Assembly: GCF_017309585.1 (NCBI RefSeq) | Contig: NZ_CP071321.1 | Span: 3,658,001-3,722,000 of the forward strand | DNA from: Nitrogeniibacter aestuarii | GTDB taxonomy: Bacteria > Pseudomonadota > Gammaproteobacteria > Burkholderiales > Rhodocyclaceae | Length of the DNA: 64,000 bases | Direction: 5' to 3' | Part shown: piece after piece, positions 33,377 to 42,132 of the stretch | Numbering within the stretch: position 1 is the first letter of the stretch | How the letters are laid out: each line of letters starts with the position of its first letter | Notes under the pieces: generated by a model | Told to the model about the DNA's origin: nothing | The model's input: only the letters and a program-made list of their open reading frames with translations | Databases searched by the model: none | Position numbers and translations under genes: made by a program

Positions 33377-33826
33377 TCAGGTGCGGATGAAGGCCGCGAC
33401 CTTCGGGTCGGCACGCAACTGAGCAAGGTCCGCCTCTCCGGGCAGCTGGGGGCGATCCCGTGCCACGTTGACCATGCACAGGAAACCGAGCGGCTCGCCG
33501 GCGCTGGCGCGGAACTGGTGCCAGGTCCAGGCCGGGATGCTCACCAGATCGTGCGCACCGACCGAACGCAGCTCCGTCCCCACCAGACACACACCGCGAC
33601 CCCGCAGAATCATCACCGCGTGGGCGTGCTCGTGGCGCTCCAGCGTGGAGTGCCCGTCCGCCGACACCTCGAAGTAGCGAAGCTCGCACCCCAGATCATC
33701 CGTCCTGAAGAGCAATTGGCGCGTCACGTCCCTGAAGGGCGCGCTGCCCTTGTCCTTGTAAGCCAGCACCTCCACGCCTTCCCACAGGAAGCCCTCGCGG
33801 GCGCGACGAATGTTGGAGTCAGTCAT
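33377..33826 (-). CDS. Cupin domain protein, possible methylthioxylulose-phosphate methylsulfurylase
   Basis: A 149-residue single cupin. The start is the ATG at 33826, one base after the stop of the RuBisCO-like gene, with AAGGAG at proper distance. Metal-ligand motifs are recognisable: the first cupin box around ERHEHAHAVMILRGRG (His, His, Glu/His positions) and the second around IPAWTWHQFRA. In Rhodospirillum rubrum a cupin acts after a RuBisCO-like isomerase to convert methylthioxylulose 5-phosphate to deoxyxylulose 5-phosphate with release of the methylthio group. The tight coupling here suggests the same step. A different sugar-phosphate substrate is possible. Confidence 0.78.
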   Translation of the reverse strand: MTDSNIRRAREGFLWEGVEVLAYKDKGSAPFRDVTRQLLFRTDDLGCELRYFEVSADGHSTLERHEHAHAVMILRGRGVCLVGTELRSVGAHDLVSIPAWTWHQFRASAGEPLGFLCMVNVARDRPQLPGEADLAQLRADPKVAAFIRT

Positions 33827-33827
33827 G

Positions 33828-34916
33828 TCATCGCTCCTTGCGTATCGATTCGACAAAGGACGTCATGGCCGCCAATGGATCGTCAGCCGCGAGCAGGCTA
33901 CCGCCGATCAGCAAGGCCACGTCAGGACCATAGAACGCCACCAGCTCAGGCACCCGATCTGCCGTCAGTCCGCCAGCGGGCACCGGCATGGCCGCAGGCA
34001 GGCCCTCAAGCGGCGCGCGGGCCGCAGCTGCGATCTGCCGGCACACATCGGCGCCGTCTGCAAACCGGCCGCCGAAGTTGGGGAAAATCACCATGTCGGC
34101 ACCGAACAGGCGAAACAGCGTCCCGTACATCACCGCCGGGTGAATTCGTGCCACCCCAGCCAGCGCCGGGTGGCCAAGCACGATCATGTCGGGCTGATCA
34201 GCCACGATCTCGGCCATGGAGGACGGCCCGAGCAGGAGCGGACACATCAACACGGCCTCCACCCCATGATCGCGGCACACCGCGATCTGTTGCTGGAGCT
34301 GTCGACCACCCCCACTGAGATTGGGCGCATACACGCTTTGCCCGCCGGTTTCCCGATTGGCCCGTGCCACCGCCGCCTGAATTGCGGGAACGCGCCTGGT
34401 GAACGGGGCCAGGACCGGATCGGCTATCCCATGGTCATCCTTGATGATATCCACACCGGCAAGCGCCTGAAGATAGGCCAGGTCGGCCAGCGCCTCGACC
34501 GGCAAACCCTGAGGCTTGAGGGCGCTGCATGCCAGCGGCCCGGACGCGACGCCCAGTTTGCGACGCACACCAGCCACGCCGAACTGCGGGCCCGGCAGCG
34601 CGGGAAGGCCGTCCGGAAAGGCGATGTCCTGCACCCGGACGTCAGGCTGCAGGGAAGAGTTGCCGAAGATCATGTTGAGCAGCTGACCGGCATCACGCCC
34701 CACGGTCTCGAGGGCGAGGCCCACCTGCACGTCGAAGCATCCCGCCCCGGCAGGTGAAATATCCAGCACCTGTCCGACCACCTCGTTGCGCACGCGGGGA
34801 TCGCGCACCGCGCCCAACGGGCACTCGACACTTTGTTCAATGGCCAGCCCGAGAGCGCGCTCGTCGATGGCCTCGGCGGCAGCCTCGACGCGGTAAGTCA
34901 CGTGCATTCGTGTCAT
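33828..34916 (-). CDS. RuBisCO-like protein (form IV)
   Basis: A 362-residue RuBisCO large-subunit homologue, shorter than true RuBisCO (about 460-475). The loop with the carbamylated lysine is IIKDDHG: Lys159 and Asp161 are kept, but the metal-ligand Glu is His162. In the catalytic SALKPQG, Lys134 remains while the second lysine of the KPK motif is Gln. These changes rule out CO2 fixation and place it among form IV enolase/isomerase enzymes. With the adjacent cupin, the best guess is 5-methylthioribulose-1-phosphate isomerisation in the methylthioadenosine-isoprenoid shunt. An alternative is apiose-related 3-oxo-isoapionate 4-phosphate chemistry known for other RuBisCO-like proteins. Confidence 0.88.
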   Translation of the reverse strand: MTRMHVTYRVEAAAEAIDERALGLAIEQSVECPLGAVRDPRVRNEVVGQVLDISPAGAGCFDVQVGLALETVGRDAGQLLNMIFGNSSLQPDVRVQDIAFPDGLPALPGPQFGVAGVRRKLGVASGPLACSALKPQGLPVEALADLAYLQALAGVDIIKDDHGIADPVLAPFTRRVPAIQAAVARANRETGGQSVYAPNLSGGGRQLQQQIAVCRDHGVEAVLMCPLLLGPSSMAEIVADQPDMIVLGHPALAGVARIHPAVMYGTLFRLFGADMVIFPNFGGRFADGADVCRQIAAAARAPLEGLPAAMPVPAGGLTADRVPELVAFYGPDVALLIGGSLLAADDPLAAMTSFVESIRKER

Positions 34917-34975
34917 GGCTTCTGTTATAAAAATCCATCCGCTTCCAATTCGGCAGCAATTATGCCCGTTCCCCC

Positions 34976-35722
34976 ATGACCCTGCGCATCTGCACCTACA
35001 ACATCCACAAGGGTTTCTCCCAGTTCAATCGTCGCATGATGGTTCACGAACTGCGTGAACGGCTGCGCCAGCTGGGCACCGATATCGTGTTCCTGCAGGA
35101 GGTGCAGGGGCTGCACATGGGCCACGCCCGCCGTCACGCCGACTGGCCGAGCGAACCCCAGCACCAGTTTCTGGCCCGCGACATCTGGCCCTCGGCAGCC
35201 TATGGCGGCAACGCCATCTACGACCACGGCCATCACGGCAACGCCATCCTGAGTCGCTATCCGATCATCAGCACACACAACCAGGACGTATCCGACCATC
35301 GTTTCGAGCGACGCGGCCTGCTCCACTGTGAAATCCGGATCGCGGAGAACAGACCGCCGGTGCACGCCGTGTGCGTGCATCTGGGCCTGTTTGCGGGTAG
35401 CCGCCGACGTCAGATGGAAGCCCTTGCCCGGCGCATGATCGAACTCGCCCCGCCGGATGCGCCCATGATCGTGGCCGGGGATTTCAACGACTGGCGCAAC
35501 CACGCGCCGCGCGACCTGCTCTCCAAACTCGATCTGGTGGAAGTCTTCAGCCCCGAAGGGCGACCGCCGCGCAGCTACCCCAGTTCGTTCCCCATGTTCC
35601 GGCTCGACCGAATCTACGTGCGCGGCCTCACGGTTGAACAGTGCGCAGTGCACTGCGGTCCGCCGTGGTCGCGCATTTCCGACCATGCCGCGCTGACCGC
35701 CGAGTTTCGCCTCCCCGAATGA
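34976..35722 (+). CDS. Endonuclease/exonuclease/phosphatase family protein (YbhP-like)
   Basis: A 248-residue EEP-fold enzyme with metal and catalytic residues in CTYNIHKG, VFLQEVQG, AVCVHLGLF, VAGDFNDWRN and a C-terminal SDHAALTAEF. No signal peptide or membrane helix is seen. The gene overlaps the following cardiolipin synthase-like gene by 4 bases (ATGA), as ybhP-ybhO (clsB) do in E. coli. It may act on a phosphodiester or phospholipid product related to that enzyme; the substrate is unknown. Confidence 0.9.
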   Translation: MTLRICTYNIHKGFSQFNRRMMVHELRERLRQLGTDIVFLQEVQGLHMGHARRHADWPSEPQHQFLARDIWPSAAYGGNAIYDHGHHGNAILSRYPIISTHNQDVSDHRFERRGLLHCEIRIAENRPPVHAVCVHLGLFAGSRRRQMEALARRMIELAPPDAPMIVAGDFNDWRNHAPRDLLSKLDLVEVFSPEGRPPRSYPSSFPMFRLDRIYVRGLTVEQCAVHCGPPWSRISDHAALTAEFRLPE

Positions 35723-36903
35723 GCCACACTGAGCTGTGGCCCCACTTTTCCGAGGGCAATCAACTCGAGCTGCTTGAAACCGGTGCCGAGTTTTTCCCGG
35801 CACTGGAGGCGGCCATTGAAACCGCCCGCTCGGATGTCTTCATCGAAACCTACATTCTCAAGTACGACATTGTCGGGCGTTGCCTGATCTCCGCCATGCG
35901 CCGGGCCGCAGCACGCGGCGTGTCCGTGCGCCTGCTGGTCGACGGTTTCGGCAGCCGTCGCTTCGTTGAAGACCACCATCAGATGATGCTCGACTCCGGG
36001 ATTCACATGCTGGTCTATCGGCGGGAGTTCAGCCGCTGGGCGCTCAGGCGTCACCGCCTGCGCCGGCTCCACCGGAAACTGGCGGTCATTGATGGGAAGG
36101 TGGCTTTTGTGGGCGGCATCAATCTGGCCCACGATTATCCGTCACATATCCCGGAGCACCCCCGCCACGACTACACCTTGCGTATCGAAGGCCCGCTGTT
36201 GCGCGCCATCCAGTCAACAGTCAAACACGTCTGGGAACTCGTCGTCTGGGCCAGCCTCAAGCACCGGTTTCATCTGAACAACCTGCCGCAGCCACAAGGA
36301 CTGCCGGCGGGCAGCGTCAGCGCAGCGCTGGTCATCCGGGACAACGTCCGGCATCGCCGAGACATCGAGAACGCCTATCTCGGAGCCATCGAGAAGGCGC
36401 GGCATCGCATCCTCATCGCCAATGCCTATTTTCTGCCGGGCCGCCGTTTCCGGCGGGCCTTGGTGAGCGCGGCCCAACGGGGCGTTGAAGTCACCATCCT
36501 GCTGCAGGGGCAGGTGGAGTACCGCCTGCAGCATTGGGCAACGCAAGCGCTCTATCCCTCGCTGATCGGCCATGGCATCCGGATTTTCGAGTATCAGCGC
36601 AGTTACCTGCACGCCAAGGTGGCGGTGATCGACGATCAATGGGCCACGGTCGGTTCGAGCAACATCGATCCCTTCAGCCTGCTGCTGGCAAGAGAAGCCA
36701 ACATCATTGCCCGCGACAGCGCCTTCGCAAGCCAGTTACGGCAAAGCGTCGAACGTGCCATGCAGGAGGGTGCTCAGGCTCTGTCGATGGCCTTCTGGAC
36801 AAAGAAGAGCATTCCCGCACGTGCCATGCGCTGGCTGGCCTACGGCATGGTGCGCATGGCCGTGGGCATCAGCGGCTATGGCAGGGGAAAGGAAGGCTTA
36901 TGA
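35719..36903 (+). CDS. clsB: Cardiolipin synthase B-like phospholipase D family protein
   Basis: A 394-residue PLD-superfamily enzyme with two HKD motifs: His118 in HRKLAVIDGKVAFVGG and His298 in HAKVAVIDDQWATVGSSN. The start is the ATG at 35719 overlapping the stop of the EEP gene. It has no N-terminal membrane helices, like ClsB, and would condense phospholipids at the membrane surface. Its stop overlaps the convergent CoA-binding protein gene by 6 bases. The clsB name rests on architecture and the ybhP-type neighbour. Confidence 0.88.
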   Translation: MSHTELWPHFSEGNQLELLETGAEFFPALEAAIETARSDVFIETYILKYDIVGRCLISAMRRAAARGVSVRLLVDGFGSRRFVEDHHQMMLDSGIHMLVYRREFSRWALRRHRLRRLHRKLAVIDGKVAFVGGINLAHDYPSHIPEHPRHDYTLRIEGPLLRAIQSTVKHVWELVVWASLKHRFHLNNLPQPQGLPAGSVSAALVIRDNVRHRRDIENAYLGAIEKARHRILIANAYFLPGRRFRRALVSAAQRGVEVTILLQGQVEYRLQHWATQALYPSLIGHGIRIFEYQRSYLHAKVAVIDDQWATVGSSNIDPFSLLLAREANIIARDSAFASQLRQSVERAMQEGAQALSMAFWTKKSIPARAMRWLAYGMVRMAVGISGYGRGKEGL

Positions 36904-37383
36904 GCGGGTCGGTGCGGGCGGCGGCAACGGCCGTTTGGACGAAATCACGCCGGTATTGACCCCGAACCAGCCCAGTCCGCCGAAAAGGCGCGCGTATTCG
37001 ATTTTCACGCAACGATCCATCACCACCGCCAGACCGGCGGCTTCGGCCCGACGGGCCGCTGCTTCATTGATGACCCCCAGTTGCATCCACACACTCTTGG
37101 CGCCGATGGCAATGGCGTCGTCCACCAGCGGGGGAATATCGATCGCCTTGCGGAAACAATCGACCATATCGACCGGCTCCGGGACCGCGCTGAGGGACGG
37201 ATAGCATTTCTGCCCCAGCACCTCGTCATAGGCGGGATTCACCGGAATGATCCGGTATCCGTGTTCGAGCATGTACTGGGCAGCAAAATAGCTGGGGCGA
37301 TACCAGTTGGCCGACAGCCCCACCACCGCAATCGTGCGGGTTTCGGCCAGAAGACGCCGCAAACCGTCCGCATCATCGATCAT
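36898..37383 (-). CDS. CoA-binding domain protein (YccU-like)
   Basis: A 161-residue Rossmann-fold CoA-binding domain (CoA_binding_2). The start is the ATG at 37383 after AGGAG. Key stretches are TRTIAVVGLSANWYRPSYFAAQYM, RIIPVNP, and VWMQLGVINEAAARRAEAAG, matching succinyl-CoA-synthetase alpha-like proteins that stand alone. The ligand and role are not established. Its start overlaps the end of gluQ by 11 bases. Confidence 0.92.
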   Translation of the reverse strand: MIDDADGLRRLLAETRTIAVVGLSANWYRPSYFAAQYMLEHGYRIIPVNPAYDEVLGQKCYPSLSAVPEPVDMVDCFRKAIDIPPLVDDAIAIGAKSVWMQLGVINEAAARRAEAAGLAVVMDRCVKIEYARLFGGLGWFGVNTGVISSKRPLPPPAPTRS

Positions 37384-38305
37384 AGTCACTCCTGGAATGG
37401 ACCTCGCCAACAGGCGGCACCGCCTCAATCGACCAGTGGGTCAGGGCCCACTGCCAGACATCTTCAAGCGCCGCATCAGACAGCGCTGCCGGCGGCTTCT
37501 GCCCCAGGCAGGATAGCGCATCAAGCACCAGTTGAGCGGGAGGGAATGCATGAACCGCTCGCGCCAGGCTCTGCTTGGACAGCTTCTGCCCTGCCGCATC
37601 GACCACCACGGGGACATGCGCATAGCGCGGTGTCGGCAAATCGAGCGCGCGCTGCAACGCAACCTGCCTCGGCGTGGAGAGCATCAGGTCGATTCCCCGC
37701 ACCACATCGGTGACACCCGCATCCGCATCATCGATCACGGTCGCCAACTGATAGGCGAAAAGACCATCTGCGCGCTTGAGGACGAAATCGCCCACGTCCC
37801 GCGCAAGATCTTCGACCACCTCGCCCTGAATCCTGTCAACGAAGCGGACCTCCTGGTCCGGCACCCGGAAGCGCCACGCCCGCGCCGCCAGGCCTGCGGG
37901 AAGGCCCGCAGCGCATGTTCCGGGATAGATGACGGAACCGTCGGCGGCACGGGGTGCATCGGACAGCATTTTGCGGGTGCAAGCGCAGCCGTACACCCGG
38001 TTCGAAGCCCGCAGCGCATCCAGTGCCGCCTCGTACGACGTGGTGCGCTCATGCTGCCACACAGGCGCTCCGTCCCACGCGAATCCGAGTCGCTCCAGGG
38101 TTCGCAAGATGTCATCCCCTGCCCCGGGGACAGACCGCGGCAGGTCGACATCATCGATCCGGACCAGCCACTGACCATCCGCCCGTCGGGCGTCCAGATA
38201 GCTGCCCACGGCCGCCACGACCGAGCCGAAATGCAGCGGCCCGCTCGGCGTTGGCGCGAACCGCCCAACATAGTTGCTCACTCTCTTCACGGCCATGTCA
38301 GACAA
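37373..38305 (-). CDS. gluQ: Glutamyl-Q tRNA(Asp) synthetase
   Basis: A 310-residue paralogue of the glutamyl-tRNA synthetase catalytic domain, without the anticodon-binding domain. It transfers glutamate onto queuosine in tRNA-Asp. The class I HIGH-like motif is PTPSGPLHFGS and the KMSKS-like motif KLSKQSLA. A zinc site is suggested by YGCACTRKM with YPGTC. Starts at 38305 or 38296 are possible. Confidence 0.95.
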   Translation of the reverse strand: MSDMAVKRVSNYVGRFAPTPSGPLHFGSVVAAVGSYLDARRADGQWLVRIDDVDLPRSVPGAGDDILRTLERLGFAWDGAPVWQHERTTSYEAALDALRASNRVYGCACTRKMLSDAPRAADGSVIYPGTCAAGLPAGLAARAWRFRVPDQEVRFVDRIQGEVVEDLARDVGDFVLKRADGLFAYQLATVIDDADAGVTDVVRGIDLMLSTPRQVALQRALDLPTPRYAHVPVVVDAAGQKLSKQSLARAVHAFPPAQLVLDALSCLGQKPPAALSDAALEDVWQWALTHWSIEAVPPVGEVHSRSDYDR

Positions 38306-38378
38306 ATAGAATCAGAAATGAAACGGCAACCGACCATTCGTCAGGCGACGCGCTCCCTGTGACCTTTTACCATTCATT

Positions 38379-38397
38379 TTGAACGGCTGTCGTTCAA
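38379..38397. promoter_or_regulatory. Palindrome upstream of the PAS-GGDEF gene
   Basis: TTGAACG-N5-CGTTCAA is a perfect 7-base inverted repeat in the 134-base gap between divergent gluQ and the diguanylate cyclase gene. Its size suits a dimeric repressor operator; the protein that binds it is unknown. Confidence 0.4.
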
Positions 38398-38439
38398 TAC
38401 TGCGGAACTAGTCCTTACTCAGGCTGCGCCCCCACATTT

Positions 38440-40377
38440 ATGGATCGCATAGCCATCCAGCGAGAGCAAGACCACGGCCGCCAGTCGCGCATCCAGCGGC
38501 GTGCGCACGCCGAGAGCATGCAGATGCTGGCGACCAATCTCCAGACCGGTATCGCCAGTGGCATTCTGGCCGCCGCGGCGACCGTGATCTGGCTGTGGCC
38601 CTTTCTGGGCGGCCAAACGCTCATGTCCTGGGCACTGGCGCTCGGCGCCGGGATGCTGGTGACGATTTACCTCATTCGCGTACTTGCCTGCTGGGGACAC
38701 GACACCGTACGCAGCATTCGGCTTGAAGCCTGCTTTGCGGCCAACGCGTTCTATAACGGCGCCATCTGGGGGGCCCTGCCCCTGCTCGGCGGCTTCAGCG
38801 AGCAAAGCACTGTCCAGATCGTCATGACCATGATTCTGGGCGTTGTCGCCCTGGGCGGCACCGGCATTCTTGCGCCCAGTCGGGTGGCCTTCTTCGCCTT
38901 CGTCGTCCCGTTGCTGGGGCCGGTGATCACCGTCTTCGCCGTCACCCCGCCGCCGGCAATGCCCCAGGCGGCCGTCGCCGCCAGTGTATTCGCGCTCATG
39001 CTCTTCGCGCTGCACGAACTCTTTCACCAGATGCTGCGCAGCACGCTCACTCAGCGGCTGACCAGCGACAACCTCGCCGAAGAACAGCGAATCATTCTCG
39101 AGAGCACGGCCGAAGCCATCATCCTCACGCGCGGCGACCGGCTGCTCAAATGCAACAAGCGCTTTGCCGACCTGGTCGGCGAGCCCACCGAACACGTACT
39201 GGGACGCCCGCTATGGCAATGGCTGGCCGACCCCAACGAATGGCACCGCCATGCGCAGCGCGCCCGACGCATCATGAGCGAAGGGCTCACCTTCCGCATC
39301 AAGGTGCGGGTCAGGCGGGCCAACGGCGAGCTGTTGTGGGTGGAATTCAATGCCGATGCCGTCGATCCGGCACGACTCGAAAAAGGGGTGGTGTGGACGG
39401 GTCAGGACCTGACCTCGCGCATGCATTCCGAGGCGACACTGCACGCCTCCGAAGAGCGTTATCGCCGCCTCATCACCCTGACGTCCGACTGGTACTGGGA
39501 ATGGGACGCCAACCTGCGCTTTACCCATCTGAGCGGCCCCGGCCTCAAGCATGCTGGGCTGTCACCTGCGATCTATGGCCATGCACTGGGGGCGCTTCAT
39601 CAGATTGGCGGGGTCAGCACCGAGGGCTGGGCCGCCTTGCAGCGACAGATCGAAAAGCGCGAGCCGTTCCGTGACTTCATCTGGCAGCTCAAGGGCGACC
39701 AGGGCACCCAGCGCTGGTTTTCCATGAGTGGCAACCCCACCTTCGACACCGCGGGCAACTTTGCCGGCTACCATGGCATTGGCTCGGAAGTGACCGAGCA
39801 GATGCGCGGCACCGAGCGCTTCCGGCAACTGGCCTATCACGACACACTCACCGGGCTGCCGAACCGGCGCCTGCTGGATGATCGACTGCACCTGGCCATC
39901 GCTCAGGCGGCACGGCGCGACCTGAAGCTGGCAGTCATGGTCGTCGACCTGGACAACTTCAAGATCATCAACGACACGGCAGGCCATGCGGTCGGCGATC
40001 TGGTGCTGGTCTCCGTGGCCAAGCGTCTGCAGTCCGCCATCCGTGCCAGTGACACCGTTGCGCGCCTGGGCGGGGATGAATTCGTCGTGATCCTGCCGGA
40101 CGTGGACACCGAGTCAGCACACACGGTGGCGACCAAAATCACCAGCTCCCTGGCGCTGCCCGTCGAGGCAGGCGATCGTCAGTACATGCTTGGCGGCAGT
40201 GTCGGCCTCGCCATCTATCCCGAAGACGGCACGTCCGCACGCACCTTGCTCGCACACGCTGATTCAGCCATGTACGAAGCCAAGCGTCTCGGCGGTGGCC
40301 GGCACATGGCCCATGGAGAACCGCCGCGCGCTTCGCTTGGCGACGGGGCAGAACCGCGACGTGACGCCATCAGCTGA
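38440..40377 (+). CDS. Membrane-bound PAS-PAS-GGDEF diguanylate cyclase
   Basis: A 645-residue predicted c-di-GMP synthase. An N-terminal block of about six to seven membrane helices (residues about 35-190) resembles a MASE-type integral sensor. Two PAS domains follow (ILESTAEAIILTRGDRLLKCNKRF; LITLTSDWYWEWDANLRF) and a C-terminal GGDEF domain. The catalytic motif GGDEF is intact at 544-548, with an RxxD inhibitory site (RASD) five residues before it, so product inhibition is expected. There is no EAL domain. The ribosome site is poor and a later ATG (38518) is possible. Confidence 0.92.
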   Translation: MDRIAIQREQDHGRQSRIQRRAHAESMQMLATNLQTGIASGILAAAATVIWLWPFLGGQTLMSWALALGAGMLVTIYLIRVLACWGHDTVRSIRLEACFAANAFYNGAIWGALPLLGGFSEQSTVQIVMTMILGVVALGGTGILAPSRVAFFAFVVPLLGPVITVFAVTPPPAMPQAAVAASVFALMLFALHELFHQMLRSTLTQRLTSDNLAEEQRIILESTAEAIILTRGDRLLKCNKRFADLVGEPTEHVLGRPLWQWLADPNEWHRHAQRARRIMSEGLTFRIKVRVRRANGELLWVEFNADAVDPARLEKGVVWTGQDLTSRMHSEATLHASEERYRRLITLTSDWYWEWDANLRFTHLSGPGLKHAGLSPAIYGHALGALHQIGGVSTEGWAALQRQIEKREPFRDFIWQLKGDQGTQRWFSMSGNPTFDTAGNFAGYHGIGSEVTEQMRGTERFRQLAYHDTLTGLPNRRLLDDRLHLAIAQAARRDLKLAVMVVDLDNFKIINDTAGHAVGDLVLVSVAKRLQSAIRASDTVARLGGDEFVVILPDVDTESAHTVATKITSSLALPVEAGDRQYMLGGSVGLAIYPEDGTSARTLLAHADSAMYEAKRLGGGRHMAHGEPPRASLGDGAEPRRDAIS

Positions 40378-40415
40378 TGCGCTGAAACCTCGCACCGCAA
40401 TCCGGCCCCGAATGG

Positions 40416-41507
40416 TCAGACGTTGAACAGGAAGTGCATGACGTCACCGTCCTGCACGATGTAATCCTTGCCCTCGACGCGCATCTTGCCCGCTTCCTTG
40501 GCGCCGGCCTCGCCCTTGTAGGCAATGAAGTCGTCGTAGGAAATGGTCTGTGCGCGGATGAAGCCACGTTCGAAGTCGGTGTGAATCACACCCGCGGCCT
40601 GCGGTGCCGTGGCGCCAATCTCGACCGTCCAGGCACGCACCTCTTTGACGCCGGCAGTGAAGTAGGTCTGCAAACCCAGCAACTTGAACCCTGCACGAAT
40701 GACCCGATTCAGACCGGGCTCTTCCAGCCCGAGGTCCTCAAGAAACGCCTGCTTGTCCTCGTCATCGAGATCGGCCAGTTCGGCTTCGATCTTTGCGCAC
40801 ACCGCTACCACCGGAGCGCCCTCGGCCTCGGCATGGGCGCGCAGACGGTCCAGGTGCGGATTGTTTTCAAAGCCGTCTTCGAGCACGTTACCCACGTACA
40901 TCGCCGGCTTGATGGTCAGCAGACACAGGGGGCGGATGAGTTCCTGATCCTCGTCCGACAGATTGCAGGTTCGCGCCGGGTTGCCTTCGTTGAGGTGGGG
41001 CTGAAGCCGCTCGAGCACCTCGACGATCTTCTTCGCATCCTTGTCGCCGGAACGCGCTTTCTTCCCCTCCCGGGAGATGGCTTTTTCCACGGCGGCCAGG
41101 TCGGCCAGCGCAAGCTCCGTGACGATCGTTTCGATGTCAGCAAGGGGATCAACGTGTCCATTGACGTGGACAACATTCGGGTCATCGAAACAACGCACCA
41201 CGTTCACGATGGCGTCTGTTTCACGAATATTGGCCAGAAACTGGTTGCCCAGCCCCTCCCCCTTGGAAGCCCCCGCCACCAGACCGGCGATGTCCACGAA
41301 CTCGACGATGGCCGGCTGGATACGCTCGGGTTTGACGATGGCCGAGAGTGCGGCGATGCGCTCATCCGGCACTTCGACGATCCCCACGTTGGGTTCAATG
41401 GTGCAGAAGGGATAGTTCGCTGCCTCGATTCCTGACTTGGTCAGCGCGTTGAACAGGGTGGACTTGCCTACATTGGGCAGCCCCACAATGCCGCATTTCA
41501 AGCTCAT
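40416..41507 (-). CDS. ychF: Redox-regulated ATPase YchF (Obg-like)
   Basis: A 363-residue P-loop NTPase of the Obg family that prefers ATP. Walker A is GLPNVGKSTLFNAL, followed by FVDIAGLVAGASKGEGLGNQFL and a C-terminal TGS-like domain (RAWTVEIGATAPQAAGVIHTD, ending GDVMHFLFNV). It binds ribosomes and is linked to stress and translation control. It overlaps pth by 4 bases, the usual pth-ychF pair. Confidence 0.97.
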   Translation of the reverse strand: MSLKCGIVGLPNVGKSTLFNALTKSGIEAANYPFCTIEPNVGIVEVPDERIAALSAIVKPERIQPAIVEFVDIAGLVAGASKGEGLGNQFLANIRETDAIVNVVRCFDDPNVVHVNGHVDPLADIETIVTELALADLAAVEKAISREGKKARSGDKDAKKIVEVLERLQPHLNEGNPARTCNLSDEDQELIRPLCLLTIKPAMYVGNVLEDGFENNPHLDRLRAHAEAEGAPVVAVCAKIEAELADLDDEDKQAFLEDLGLEEPGLNRVIRAGFKLLGLQTYFTAGVKEVRAWTVEIGATAPQAAGVIHTDFERGFIRAQTISYDDFIAYKGEAGAKEAGKMRVEGKDYIVQDGDVMHFLFNV

Positions 41508-42109
41508 TTGGCTTCCTTGCCGCGCGACGGGCGCGCGTTGATGGTCTGTGCAGCCGCGTCGTACGCGCCGCGTTGAATGTCAGGCCAGGCACTCAGGGCC
41601 CGGTCAATGGTTTCGTCGATCAATTCTTCTTCAGCACGACTCGGGCGCTTGAGAACGAAGCTCACCACCGCATTACGGTCGCCGGGATGGCCGATACCGA
41701 TTCGCAGACGCCAGTAGTCATGGGTGCCGCAATGCGCTGAAATGTCTTTCAACCCGTTATGCCCCCCCAGACCACCACCGAACTTGATTCGGGACTGGCC
41801 TGGCGGCAGGTCGAGTTCATCGTGCACCACGAGAATTTCAGCGGGACTGATCCGGAAGAACCGGGCGAGTGCGCCCACGGACTGCCCGGATCGGTTCATG
41901 AAGGTTTCCGGCATGAGCAGCCAGATGCCGTCGGTGGTCTTGGCGACCTGACCATGAAACCGGCTCTCCCGATTGAAGTGGGCACCCAGTCGCGCCGCGA
42001 GGCGCTCACAAAACCAAAACCCGGCATTGTGCCGGGTTTCGGTGTAGTCGGGCCCCGGATTGCCGAGGCCGACGATCAGCTTGGGTGCCGGTCGCGACGT
42101 ATTGGACAT
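41504..42109 (-). CDS. pth: Peptidyl-tRNA hydrolase
   Basis: A 201-residue enzyme that recycles peptidyl-tRNA. The family N-terminus LIVGLGNPGPDYTETRHNAGFW contains the catalytic His, and VVHDELDLPPGQ and GGHNGLKDI follow. It sits between rplY and ychF in the conserved order. Confidence 0.97.
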   Translation of the reverse strand: MSNTSRPAPKLIVGLGNPGPDYTETRHNAGFWFCERLAARLGAHFNRESRFHGQVAKTTDGIWLLMPETFMNRSGQSVGALARFFRISPAEILVVHDELDLPPGQSRIKFGGGLGGHNGLKDISAHCGTHDYWRLRIGIGHPGDRNAVVSFVLKRPSRAEEELIDETIDRALSAWPDIQRGAYDAAAQTINARPSRGKEAK

Positions 42110-42132
42110 GCGACAGGTCTCCAGCGAGTGAA

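Noticed and set aside
33828..34916. True CO2-fixing RuBisCO
   Set aside because: The KDDE metal-ligand Glu is His and the second catalytic lysine is Gln; the protein is also about 100 residues too short.
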